Source: Planctomycetaceae bacterium (GTDB lineage Bacteria > Planctomycetota > Planctomycetia > Pirellulales > Pirellulaceae). From it: a stretch of 9,661 nucleotides of DNA. Below are positions 1-7,047 of this stretch, in pieces; positions within the stretch are counted from its first letter, which is position 1; each line of letters starts with the position of its first letter. A program made the translations under genes and the position numbers. The stretch is taken from contig REEF01000349.1 in assembly GCA_007695205.1 (NCBI GenBank), positions 1 through 9,661 of the forward strand, written 5' to 3'. Under the pieces are notes generated by a model, which did no database searches, was not told where the DNA came from, and saw nothing but the letters and a program-made list of their open reading frames with translations.

Positions 1-581
1 CCGATTTGGCCCTCGCGGCCGTGGATATGCTGCGATTGGCCCATGACGTCCGCGATGATCTGACCGAACTTCAAGGCGGTTCCGCTGGGCGCGTCCACTT
101 TGAATCGGTGATGCCGCTCGAGGATCTCGACGTCCACGCCCTGCGACTGGTCTTTCAGCACCTGAGCTGCCATTTGGACCAGTCGCATCGTCAGGTTGAC
201 CGCCAGGCTCATGCTGGGCGCCCAGACAACGGCCGTCGTTTCGGCGGCCGAGCGGACCAGTTCTTGTTGCGATGGGTCCAAGCCCGTGGTGGCCATGACC
301 AGCGGGACGCGCCGTTCTCGGCAAATCCGAGTGATCCATTCGGCGGCTGCGGGGACGGAAAAGTCAATCACCACCTGGATTTGGTCGGGCAGATCCGAGC
401 GCAGCGGCACATCGATGGGGCCGAGTCCTGCCACGATCCCCACGTCCTGGCCTTGCGCGGGATGTTGGGGCGAGTCGATGGCGGCAGCGATCTGCAGTTC
501 AGGGTCCTGGTGGCCGAGCGCGATCAGCCGCAGACCCATGCGTCCGGCGGCTCCGTGGATAGCGATGCGTGTTGGGTTCAT
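1..581 (-). CDS. dapB: 4-hydroxy-tetrahydrodipicolinate reductase (DapB), C-terminus cut by window edge
   Basis: DapB reduces hydroxy-tetrahydrodipicolinate with NAD(P)H in the cytosolic diaminopimelate/lysine pathway, which also feeds peptidoglycan. I translated the minus strand from the ATG at 581-579; 193 residues fall inside the window and no stop is reached. The N-terminus has the Rossmann dinucleotide loop GAAGRMG (residues 10-16), then IDFSVPAAA and MATTG (96-100). The family's catalytic signature ERHHRFKVDAPSGTA is present, with the HH pair at 157-158, the catalytic Lys at 161 and the substrate-binding SGT at 166-168. Family members are about 240-270 residues, so roughly 50-75 residues lie beyond the edge. 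The start is 3 bp after the thrC stop, which suggests co-transcription and translational coupling and places two aspartate-family genes together. Identification is firm; the completeness of the missing end is unknown. Confidence 0.95.
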   Translation of the reverse strand, partial: MNPTRIAIHGAAGRMGLRLIALGHQDPELQIAAAIDSPQHPAQGQDVGIVAGLGPIDVPLRSDLPDQIQVVIDFSVPAAAEWITRICRERRVPLVMATTGLDPSQQELVRSAAETTAVVWAPSMSLAVNLTMRLVQMAAQVLKDQSQGVDVEILERHHRFKVDAPSGTALKFGQIIADVMGQSQHIHGREGQI

Positions 582-584
582 CGT

Positions 585-1985
585 TCAACTGTGCGATTCA
601 ATGGCTTGGATAATCTGGTCCAGTTCGTTCGGTACGGCAATCGCCCGGTTGGCGAACGACGCATGTTGGACGCCGCGGCTGCCGAGCACTTCGTTGAATT
701 TCTGCGGGTCGCCGGAATGGTAGGCCACGGTTGCCGTGGGATCCTTTAACTGGTGACCGGTCAGCACGCAGACCACTCGCTGCTCGGGATCGATCACACC
801 TTCGCGGACCAGCAACCGGGCGCCTGCCACGCTGGCCGCGCTGGCCGGTTCGCATCCGATCCCGCCCGCTCCCACCTGGGCTTTGGCATCCAGGATGTCC
901 TGGTCGCTGACCTGGCGCACGACCCCATCGCAGGTATCCAGCGCCCGCAAGCATTTCCTCAGGTTGACCGGACGATTGATCTCGATGGCACTGGCGATTG
1001 TCGAAGCCTTTTTGTGCTCGCGCGTCAAACGCTCATAGTGTTCGGCCACGCCGCTCATGTCGCCATGCCCGTTTCGCCAACGGACGCCGCGCACCTGGTG
1101 CAACTGGTACAGCGTATCCGCTCCACAGGCGTTGATCACTGCCAGCCGAGGCAACCGGTCGATCAGCCCCAGGCAGTGCAGTTCCGAAAAGGCTTTTCCA
1201 AACGCGCTGGAATTGCCCAGGTTCCCGCCCGGTACGACGATCCAGTCGGGCACCTGCCAGCGAAGCGATTCCAGCACCCGGTACATGATCGTCTTCTGGC
1301 CTTCCAAGCGGAACGGGTTGACGCTGTTGACCAGATAGATCCCCAGGTCGCGAGCCACCTGCTGGACGCGGACCATTGCATCGTCGAAATCCCCGGCGAT
1401 TTGGACGGTCAGCGCGCCGTACTCCAACGCCTGCGAAAGCTTGCCGTAAGCGATCTTGCCCGAGCCGATGAAGATGACGGCTTTCATCAGCCGCGTCACG
1501 GCGCAGTACATGGCCAGCGAAGCGCTGGTGTTGCCCGTCGAAGCACACGCGGCTCGTTTGGCCCCAATGGATCGCGCGTGGGTGAAGGCCGCGGACATGC
1601 CGTTGTCCTTGAAGCTGCCTGAAGGATTCAGGCCTTCGTATTGCAGGTGCAGCCGACCGGGTTGGACGCCGACGTACGGCGCGATTCCGTCGGCCTGTTG
1701 CAACAGCGTCTGGCCTTCTCCGACGGTGACGATCTGTTCCGCCGGGGCGAAGGGCAACAGTTCGTGGAAACGCCACACACCGCTGTGGCACAACGGGTCA
1801 TGGCGTCGGCTCCACTTTCGCTCGAAATACTCCAATCGATCGGGGACCGGCAACCGGTTCCAATCGTATTGCACATCCAATAAATCATGGCACCGGGGGC
1901 ACGCGACGTGCATTTCCTGCACGTCGAACGTGGCGCCGCAATCGGGCGCGATGCATTTCTGAAAGGCCAATTCGCTTTGGAGCAC
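585..1985 (-). CDS. thrC: Threonine synthase with N-terminal zinc ribbon
   Basis: This PLP enzyme converts O-phosphohomoserine to threonine in the cytosol. Counting from the GTG at 1985 (466 residues), a putative zinc ribbon (CX4C at 11-16, CPRC at 29-32) precedes the fold-type II PLP domain. That domain has NPSGSFKDNG with the PLP-binding Lys at 126, the cofactor/substrate loop STGNTSASLA (149-158) and the phosphate-binding VVPGGNLGN (250-258). The zinc-ribbon form is common in planctomycete and archaeal-type enzymes. The start is uncertain. The frame stays open to a TTG at 2033, but those 16 extra residues are proline-rich and unlike the family, and they come from a C-run. The GTG at 1985 has a weak AGG 9 nt upstream and begins just before the conserved AFQKC segment. 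dapB follows after 3 bp. A related PLP lyase is possible in principle, but the motif set fits ThrC best. Confidence 0.92.
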   Translation of the reverse strand: MLQSELAFQKCIAPDCGATFDVQEMHVACPRCHDLLDVQYDWNRLPVPDRLEYFERKWSRRHDPLCHSGVWRFHELLPFAPAEQIVTVGEGQTLLQQADGIAPYVGVQPGRLHLQYEGLNPSGSFKDNGMSAAFTHARSIGAKRAACASTGNTSASLAMYCAVTRLMKAVIFIGSGKIAYGKLSQALEYGALTVQIAGDFDDAMVRVQQVARDLGIYLVNSVNPFRLEGQKTIMYRVLESLRWQVPDWIVVPGGNLGNSSAFGKAFSELHCLGLIDRLPRLAVINACGADTLYQLHQVRGVRWRNGHGDMSGVAEHYERLTREHKKASTIASAIEINRPVNLRKCLRALDTCDGVVRQVSDQDILDAKAQVGAGGIGCEPASAASVAGARLLVREGVIDPEQRVVCVLTGHQLKDPTATVAYHSGDPQKFNEVLGSRGVQHASFANRAIAVPNELDQIIQAIESHS

Positions 1986-2077
1986 GCGTGTGAGCCTGAT
2001 AGGGGGGCAAGGGAAAGGGACGGAAGCTAACAAACCACTGTCAAGGTAGTCTACGTCACAAAGCTCGACGCATCAAG

Positions 2078-2105
2078 GCGAAGCGTGCCCCCGTTTACGC
2101 TTCGC
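2078..2105 (-). terminator. Perfect 9-bp hairpin between kinase gene and thrC
   Basis: The arms GCGAAGCGT (2078-2086) and ACGCTTCGC (2097-2105) are exact reverse complements around a 10-nt loop. On the minus strand the hairpin begins 8 nt after the kinase stop codon, which suits a transcription terminator or attenuator. No clear U-tract follows, so intrinsic termination is not assured. An alternative is a dispersed palindromic repeat or an RNA-stabilising stem. Apart from this hairpin and a lone TTGACA (2039-2044) without a matching -10, I see nothing else in the 2034-2113 gap. Confidence 0.45.
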
Positions 2106-2113
2106 GGTGCTGT

Positions 2114-2995
2114 TCACGTTTCGCGTTCGTCGGTCAGGCGCCGGATCCGCTGCAGGAACAGACCCATCGTTTCGGGCCGGCGGTCCCGGATGGGGGCCAT
2201 GCAATCGGTGATCGCTGCGGCCAGGTTCCGTTGGACCCAGGGCGCGACCTCCAGCAGCGGCACGGGCGGGGCCGTATCGTGCGACAGCGCGCCTTTGCCG
2301 GTGGCTTCGGCCATCGGCCAAGGCAATTGGAACGCCAGCAATTCGTAGGCGGTCACCCCGAACGCAAAGATATCCACGCGGCGGTCGGTCGGTCGGCGGC
2401 GTACGATCTCGGGAGCCATGTACATGGGCGTGCCCGTCCGGTTTCCGGGCTGGCGGAACGCGGGCTCGTCCGGCAACGTCAGCCCAAAATCGATCAACTT
2501 CAGGGAATCGAGGTCCGGATCACAGATAAAATTCCGAGGACAAATATCCCGATGGATGTAACCGGCCTGGTGGACCGCATGGACGGCTTCCGCCATCTGC
2601 CGGATCAAATTCAAGCGTTTTCCTACCAGCCGCTCGTCCTTTTGGCGGATCAGTTGCTGCAGTCCCGGGCCGGGCAGGAACTCCATGACGGTAAACGCCT
2701 GGCCCTTGCCGCTGACTCCGTATTCGTAGGTCTCGACGATCCGCGGGTGCTTCAGCTTGACGGCGATCGCCCCTTCGGGTGGCTTTTTCAAGCCCGCGAA
2801 TCGCGACTCGAACAAGGCCGTCTTCTCAGGATCGCACAGTTTCAGACCGACGATGCGGTCGTGGTTTCGGTCGCGAGCCTTGTAGAAACGGGACATCGTG
2901 CCGACAAATCCCTCGCTCAACAACTCGAAACGCACCGCGATGTCGGTCTGTTCTCCGCCGCTGAACAAGGCCCGGATTTTGTCGAACCAGCCCAT
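2114..2995 (-). CDS. Cytosolic Hanks-type serine/threonine protein kinase, single domain
   Basis: This is a 293-residue eukaryotic-like protein kinase. Counting from the ATG at 2995, the ATP-anchoring Lys is K52 (IVGLKLC), preceded by a glycine loop shorter than usual (LSEGFVGTM, about 26-34). The catalytic loop HRDICPRN spans 148-155 with D150 and N155. DFG is at 169-171, APE at 194-196 and the F-helix motif DIFAFG at about 208-213. All residues needed for catalysis are present, so it is probably active. There is no transmembrane segment and no PASTA, WD40, TPR or other sensor domain, unlike many planctomycete kinases, so its input and targets are unknown. The frame stays open to 3010, but the ATG at 2995 is preferred because it lies only 2 bp after the accD stop, implying translational coupling. 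It is the last gene before the hairpin at 2078-2105. A functional link to acetyl-CoA carboxylase is inference from position only. Confidence 0.9.
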   Translation of the reverse strand: MGWFDKIRALFSGGEQTDIAVRFELLSEGFVGTMSRFYKARDRNHDRIVGLKLCDPEKTALFESRFAGLKKPPEGAIAVKLKHPRIVETYEYGVSGKGQAFTVMEFLPGPGLQQLIRQKDERLVGKRLNLIRQMAEAVHAVHQAGYIHRDICPRNFICDPDLDSLKLIDFGLTLPDEPAFRQPGNRTGTPMYMAPEIVRRRPTDRRVDIFAFGVTAYELLAFQLPWPMAEATGKGALSHDTAPPVPLLEVAPWVQRNLAAAITDCMAPIRDRRPETMGLFLQRIRRLTDERET

Positions 2996-2997
2996 GG

Positions 2998-3813
2998 CTA
3001 TTTTCCACAATAGTCGATGGCACGAGCAATCTCGCTCTTGAGCTTCTCACGCGGCACGATCCGGTCCACGTAGCCATGTTCCAGCAGGAATTCACTGGTC
3101 TGAAATCCCTCGGGCAATTCGATGCGGATCGTCGCCTTGATCGTGCGAGGACCGGCGAACCCAATCAAGGCTCGAGGCTCGGCAAAAATAATATCGCCCA
3201 GCGCGGCGAAACTGGCCGCGACTCCGCCCATCGTCGGATTGGTCAGCACCGAGATGAACAGGCCGCCGGCTTTGTCGTATTGAGCCAGTGCGGCGGATAC
3301 CTTGGCCATTTGCATCAGGGACAGGATGCCTTCGTGCATCCGAGCACCGCCCCCCGATCCGCTGACGATGATCAAGGGCAATTGCTGCTGCGTCGCGCGT
3401 TCCACCAGCCGAGTCAGCCGTTCGCCCACCACCGAGCCCATGCTGCCCATGATGAACGCCGAATCGGTGACGCCGAAGGCGACGCGTCGAGCCCGGATCA
3501 TGCCACAGCCGGTGATCGCCGCATCGCTCAGCCCCGTCCGTTGCTGCTCGGCGACCAATCGGTCGGCATACGATTTCTTATCGGCAAAGCCCAGCGGGTC
3601 CGTGGGCACGACGTTCGCATCCCACTCCTCGAAGGTACCGTCATCCAGAACCTGCTGGATGCGTTCTTTCGCCGAGACATTGAAGTGGTGAGCGCACTCG
3701 GGGCACACCCCCATCCCCTGATCGACAGCCTTGCGGAACAAGGTCGATTGGCAACTCGGGCACCGCAGCCAAAGGCCCTCGGGGACTCCGCGTTTCTTCT
3801 TGGTCTCCATCAT
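2998..3813 (-). CDS. accD: Acetyl-CoA carboxylase carboxyltransferase subunit beta
   Basis: With AccA, AccD forms the carboxyltransferase that moves the carboxyl group from biotin carrier protein to acetyl-CoA, making malonyl-CoA for fatty-acid synthesis. The 271-residue protein starts with the diagnostic zinc ribbon CPSC (18-21) and CPEC (37-40). The crotonase-like carboxyltransferase core follows, with SGSGGGARMHEG (151-162), TNPTMGGVAASFA (191-203) and the oxyanion-type GFAGPRTI (218-225). The length is close to the family's usual 280-300. Two adjacent ATG codons (3813 and 3810) can start it; the 5' one is taken, with a weak purine-rich stretch upstream. It lies 22 bp after the PGM-like gene and 2 bp before the kinase gene. 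No accA, accB or accC is in the window, so the holoenzyme must be assembled from distant genes. Confidence 0.97.
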   Translation of the reverse strand: MMETKKKRGVPEGLWLRCPSCQSTLFRKAVDQGMGVCPECAHHFNVSAKERIQQVLDDGTFEEWDANVVPTDPLGFADKKSYADRLVAEQQRTGLSDAAITGCGMIRARRVAFGVTDSAFIMGSMGSVVGERLTRLVERATQQQLPLIIVSGSGGGARMHEGILSLMQMAKVSAALAQYDKAGGLFISVLTNPTMGGVAASFAALGDIIFAEPRALIGFAGPRTIKATIRIELPEGFQTSEFLLEHGYVDRIVPREKLKSEIARAIDYCGK

Positions 3814-3835
3814 TTCCAGTCCATCCTGAAACTCG

Positions 3836-4447
3836 CTAATTGAGCGGACGATCGCTGTCGGCTCCCGCCGGCGCCGAAAAAGAAACCGGCGACGGAACCT
3901 CCAGTGACTCCCAACGGCCGAAGTCGCATTCGGCTTTCCACAGATTCCCTAGTTCGCTGTGCTGGACGCAGCAACGCAAAATGCTGGCCAGCGGGTCGGG
4001 CACCACCAAGGCGATGACCCCTTTCTTGTGCTTCTTCAACAGACGCTTCATGGTCTCCCGGATACGCTGCTGGGCCGCCACGACCGTCTCGCCCTCCGGC
4101 GGACAAACCAGCTCCGGCTGGTCTTGCCACAGACGGTAGACTTTGGGTTGCCGCTGCTTGACCTCCTCGATCAACTTGCCGTGCCATAGGCCGTGATCCA
4201 GATTCTGCAGCTTGTCCAGCACTTTGCATTTGACCTTCAATCGCTCTGCCAACGTCTCGGCCGTCTGCATGGCGGATTGAGCTGGCGAGGTGTAGATCAC
4301 TTCGATGGCCTCTCCTTCCAGCTCCGCCGCGATCCGACATGCCTGGCTGCTGCCGTTGGCGTTCATCGGAATGTCCAACGAGCCCTTGATCCTGCCCTGG
4401 TCGTCAAAGTCCGTCGAGCCTGGTCGTATCAAATAGATGCGTAACAT
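3836..4447 (-). CDS. Histidine-phosphatase (phosphoglycerate mutase-like) superfamily protein, predicted catalytically inactive
   Basis: The 203-residue protein has the branch-1 histidine phosphatase layout: LIRPGSTDFDDQGRIKG at the N-terminus, TSPAQSAMQTAETL (53-66), LQNLDHGLWHG (80-90), PPEGETV (116-122) and IALVVPDPLASIL (145-157). Every catalytic position I can align is substituted. The RHG nucleophile His is P9 (CCA codon), the Arg of the SPLxRAxQTA motif is S58, the acid Glu of the LxExxxGxWEG motif is N82, and the second active-site His is P150. The scaffold motifs remain, so this looks like a maintained pseudoenzyme, not a decaying gene; there is no frameshift or stop. Its role is unknown; ligand binding or regulation of a neighbour is inference. 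The ATG at 4447 has a strong Shine-Dalgarno, GAGGTGATC, overlapping the rpe stop (gene gap 15 bp). accD follows after 22 bp. Confidence 0.85.
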   Translation of the reverse strand: MLRIYLIRPGSTDFDDQGRIKGSLDIPMNANGSSQACRIAAELEGEAIEVIYTSPAQSAMQTAETLAERLKVKCKVLDKLQNLDHGLWHGKLIEEVKQRQPKVYRLWQDQPELVCPPEGETVVAAQQRIRETMKRLLKKHKKGVIALVVPDPLASILRCCVQHSELGNLWKAECDFGRWESLEVPSPVSFSAPAGADSDRPLN

Positions 4448-4465
4448 ACTCGGCAGATCACCTCA
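4448..4465 (-). promoter_or_regulatory. Shine-Dalgarno overlapping the rpe stop codon
   Basis: Reading the minus strand, the rpe stop TGA runs directly into GAGGTGATC, a long match to the 16S rRNA anti-SD complement, about 9 nt before the ATG of the PGM-like gene. It decides that gene's start. The stop/SD overlap means ribosomes terminating on rpe land on the next initiation site, which suggests coupled translation. Confidence 0.7.
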
Positions 4466-5152
4466 GCAAGATTTGGCCTGCTCGGTCAGACGCCGGATCA
4501 CTGCCGGATAGTCGTCGTGGCGAAAAATGGCCGAACCCACCACAAAATAAGCGGCACCCACCCGGGCACAACGTGCGATCGTCTGGTCGTTGATTCCCCC
4601 GTCCACCTCCAACATGACCTCCGGCGGCACGGTCCTCTGCAGTTGGTCGAGTTTCTCGAGCGCCACTTCGTCGAAACTCTGACCACCAAAACCGGCCGGA
4701 ACACTCATCACCAGGACCAAATCGCACAGATCCAAACAGCCCTCGATTTGGGCCAGCGGAGTCTCCGGGTTCAAGGCGATCCCGGCTCCCGCACCACGCT
4801 CACGAATCCGAGCCAGCAGCGGACGCGGATTGTCGACCGCCTCGATGTGGAACGTGATCACGTCCGCCCCGGCATCGATGAACTGGTCCACATAACGCTC
4901 GGGATGGACCATCATCAGGTGCGTGTCCAGCGGCAGATCGGTCAGCCGCCGCAGAGCCCGAACGATCGGTAATCCATACGTCAGATTCGGCACGAAAGAT
5001 CCGTCCATGATGTCCAGGTGCAGCCCTTGCACGTCGGCTTGCTCTAAGTGCCGCACCTCGCGTTCCAAATTGCCAAAATCGCACAGCAACAGCGATGGCA
5101 AGATCACCGGACGGTTCTCACGTAATCGGTCAACAGCAGCTCGAACGGTCAT
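4463..5152 (-). CDS. rpe: Ribulose-phosphate 3-epimerase
   Basis: This is the pentose-phosphate pathway enzyme that interconverts ribulose-5-phosphate and xylulose-5-phosphate in the cytosol. The 229-residue TIM-barrel protein shows the family motifs in order: PSLLLCDF (19-26), GLHLDIMDGSFVPN (43-56) with metal ligand H45 and catalytic/metal D47, DTHLMMVHPERYVD (76-89) with metal ligand H78, VMSVPAGFGGQSF (148-160) and VDGGIN (183-188) with the second catalytic Asp at 184. VGSAIF follows near the C-terminus at the phosphate site. The usual MSVNPGFGGQ is MSVPAGFGGQ here, a mild variant. The ATG at 5152 has an AGG a few bases upstream. It heads the minus-strand run; the PGM-like gene starts 15 bp after its stop. 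The frame, length (usual 215-230) and motifs leave little doubt. Confidence 0.96.
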   Translation of the reverse strand: MTVRAAVDRLRENRPVILPSLLLCDFGNLEREVRHLEQADVQGLHLDIMDGSFVPNLTYGLPIVRALRRLTDLPLDTHLMMVHPERYVDQFIDAGADVITFHIEAVDNPRPLLARIRERGAGAGIALNPETPLAQIEGCLDLCDLVLVMSVPAGFGGQSFDEVALEKLDQLQRTVPPEVMLEVDGGINDQTIARCARVGAAYFVVGSAIFRHDDYPAVIRRLTEQAKSC

Positions 5153-5196
5153 GTTACCTAATCTTCAAAGTTTATGGGGTGTCCATCCGTCGGTGG

Positions 5197-5205
5197 ATTC
5201 TAGCA
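5197..5205 (-). promoter_or_regulatory. Candidate extended -10 promoter element for the rpe operon
   Basis: On the minus strand, TGC followed by TAGAAT gives a TGnTAGAAT extended -10 about 45 nt before the rpe ATG. No convincing -35 is seen at 17 bp spacing, as allowed for extended -10 promoters. The site is in the only sizeable gap upstream of rpe. It is a sequence match only; planctomycete promoter consensus is poorly defined. Confidence 0.3.
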
Positions 5206-5207
5206 TC

Positions 5208-5230
5208 CCGCGCACGCAACGTCTGCGCGG
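5208..5230. repeat. Inverted repeat CCGCGCA/TGCGCGG in the gap upstream of rpe
   Basis: The arms at 5208-5214 and 5224-5230 are exact reverse complements, separated by 9 nt. It sits between the stop of the large minus-strand gene (5293) and rpe, just upstream of the candidate -10. It could be an operator over the -35 region or a weak terminator hairpin for the upstream gene. No U-tract follows on the minus strand. A 7-bp GC-rich repeat can also arise by chance. Confidence 0.35.
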
Positions 5231-5292
5231 CCTTTCGCAGCTCGCCACAATACACGTAAGTGGCTTTCATTAAACAGCTTACAAAAAATTTC

Positions 5293-7038
5293 TTAGTCCG
5301 CGTCGATCCGGATCAGGTCATCGGCATCGCCGTCCCGGTCGAATCGAGCGGCCAGAAACTCGTTCGACAGGTTCTCGCCCAAGAACGTCCGATTCGCCGC
5401 CGGACCCAACGACCGATAAAACAACCACTGCTCGTCTGCCACCTGGACGCGAAAGGCAACCGCCTGACTGGGTGATTGGACCTCGAGTCGTTCGGCGACC
5501 GTTAAATGCCGCCATGTCAACGGACCACGAGAACGAGATGAGTTCAAATCGATGAACAACGGCACGTAAACCCTTGGTGCTCGTACCGCATGCCGGACCT
5601 GTAGATTACCATCGATCCATTCCAACCCCCCATTCGACGCGGCAATTCGCCACTCGGGCAACGCCAGAGGCAGAACCGAACCCCTCCAACGGTCACCAAT
5701 AATATGGCCCTCATGAGTATCCTCCGCTGGCTCAAAACGAACGCCGGCGGTCAGCGGTAACTGAGCCCGATACTCGATCTCCCGCTCGTCCGAACCCAGG
5801 ATGGCATCTGCCAGGAACAGAAAGCGGTCTTCCCGGGCTAGGATGATCTGCCGCTGGAGGATCCAACCATCTGCCAGGGTCGCCTGGAGTTCCTGGTAGT
5901 CGACGTCGTCGTCGGTATGCCAGCAGATCTCGTCCCATTGCTCAGGCGGATCGAGTTTTCGTCCATCCAGGTGGATCTCTTGCTGCCAGGGACCGCTCCA
6001 AACTGTCCGGTTGCCAGAAACCAATTCGGTTTGCACGCTTGCGCCCGATCGGGCCACAACCAACTGGATGCTATCGCGTGACCAATCCGATCGAAAGAGC
6101 GTCAGACGCCCCCATTCTGAATTGGCACTCGGTTCGGCCAGGATGACCCGACGCCCCTTTTTCGATCGCTTTCCTTGACGAATGGGCAGAATTTGATCGG
6201 CGATCACCGCATCTTCGTCGTCGCCCACCAAGGCCAACGCAGTGCGGAACAGATCCCGATCCTCCGAACCCGAGACGACCGCAGAAAAAAACGGGCACCC
6301 ATCTCTTCGCGTCAGTTGCAGGGCACGCCGCAAAAACCACTCGAAACAAGTTGTCGCTGACGGGGTCAGCATCGGCGTAGCCCTGTCGCCATGCAACGCC
6401 TGGCATCGAGTCCAGCAGGCCAGCAGCGGTCGAACACTCATCATGTGCTCGACTGCGGGCAGACCGTTGGTATCCAATAATTCGGTCAAACCCTGGGAAA
6501 GGGCCTTGCGGGCCGACTGCCACAGAGCCTGGCACCTGGGCAGTTCAGGAAACTGGTAGGCCAACGTCAACGGCAACTCGCCCCCCAGCCACTGGTGGGA
6601 TAGAGGATGGTGCTGCAGGTCCAGTTGCGGCCAACTGGTCGCCACGTCCAGCAATAACTCCAGGGCCTCCTGCCAGAGCGCGGCCGATGACGAACCTGCC
6701 AAACGAGGTAGCACATAGCTCCAGGACAGGGCCTCCAGACCCAGTGCCCCTTGGCCGCGACGAACTGGCCATTCGGCCAGCCAAGCTTCCAGTCGGCTGA
6801 TCAGTCTCGCCGTACGTGATTTGCCCGGATGGTCGCACCACCGAGCCGTCTTGACGATCAGATCCTTCGTATCTTCCGATACGGGTGTGTAATCGAGCCC
6901 CCATTGAAGCGGCCAATCTCGCTTTGCACCGATCACTCGCCATGGATCGCGAGGCGTTTTCCGCTCACGCAAATGGACGACCCAATGATCCCAGTCTTCT
7001 GGGGAAGGATTCGCCGCTTGTTTTTGGCCCTCTCCCAT
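5293..7038 (-). CDS. Large uncharacterised protein, possible heparinase II/III-like fold
   Basis: I do not firmly recognise this 581-residue protein. The first ~275 residues are Trp- and Leu-rich and look helical (for example ALWQEALELLLDVATSW). A basic linker (QGKRSKKGRR, about 288-297) leads into a beta-rich C-terminal half beginning WGRLTLFRSDWSRDSIQLVV (about 309-328). This architecture and the R-x-DW-x-x-D pattern recall heparinase II/III lyases (alpha/alpha toroid plus beta-sandwich). However, the His-containing HxHAD-type motif expected after it is absent, the segment reading SVQTELVSGNRTVWSG instead, so lyase activity is doubtful. There is no signal peptide, unlike most secreted lyases. 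The frame is open to a TTG at 7047, but the ATG at 7038 is preferred because GAGGG lies about 10 nt upstream. It is separated from rpe by 140 bp and is divergent from the YdjY gene. The coding call is strong; the family call is weak. Confidence 0.8.
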   Translation of the reverse strand: MGEGQKQAANPSPEDWDHWVVHLRERKTPRDPWRVIGAKRDWPLQWGLDYTPVSEDTKDLIVKTARWCDHPGKSRTARLISRLEAWLAEWPVRRGQGALGLEALSWSYVLPRLAGSSSAALWQEALELLLDVATSWPQLDLQHHPLSHQWLGGELPLTLAYQFPELPRCQALWQSARKALSQGLTELLDTNGLPAVEHMMSVRPLLACWTRCQALHGDRATPMLTPSATTCFEWFLRRALQLTRRDGCPFFSAVVSGSEDRDLFRTALALVGDDEDAVIADQILPIRQGKRSKKGRRVILAEPSANSEWGRLTLFRSDWSRDSIQLVVARSGASVQTELVSGNRTVWSGPWQQEIHLDGRKLDPPEQWDEICWHTDDDVDYQELQATLADGWILQRQIILAREDRFLFLADAILGSDEREIEYRAQLPLTAGVRFEPAEDTHEGHIIGDRWRGSVLPLALPEWRIAASNGGLEWIDGNLQVRHAVRAPRVYVPLFIDLNSSRSRGPLTWRHLTVAERLEVQSPSQAVAFRVQVADEQWLFYRSLGPAANRTFLGENLSNEFLAARFDRDGDADDLIRIDAD

Positions 7039-7047
7039 GCTGATCAA

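Noticed and set aside
6..749. Plus-strand 247-codon frame at the window start
   Set aside because: It covers dapB and the end of thrC on the opposite strand; the dapB frame has full catalytic motifs.
753..1622. Long open frame on the plus strand opposite thrC (289 codons)
   Set aside because: It is antisense to the well-supported thrC, its composition is typical of a GC-rich shadow frame (Asp, Arg, Gln, His rich), and it has no recognisable motif.
2013..2033. TTG at 2033 as the thrC start
   Set aside because: The added residues are proline-rich and unlike the family, and no Shine-Dalgarno precedes the TTG; it is kept only as an alternative.
2039..2044. TTGACA on the minus strand upstream of thrC as a -35 box
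   Set aside because: At 15-19 bp spacing the sequence is GC/pyrimidine-rich with no -10-like hexamer, and it lies almost on the TTG start candidate.
2231..3013. Plus-strand 260-codon frame opposite the kinase gene
   Set aside because: It mirrors the kinase gene; no domain is recognisable and the true frame carries all kinase motifs.
3076..3843. Plus-strand 255-codon frame opposite accD
   Set aside because: It is a shadow of accD, which has the zinc ribbon and carboxyltransferase motifs.
5182..5197. Short stem TCCATC/GGTGGA between rpe and the upstream gene
   Set aside because: It needs a G-U wobble that exists only on the plus strand, where no gene is transcribed; it is too short to be meaningful.
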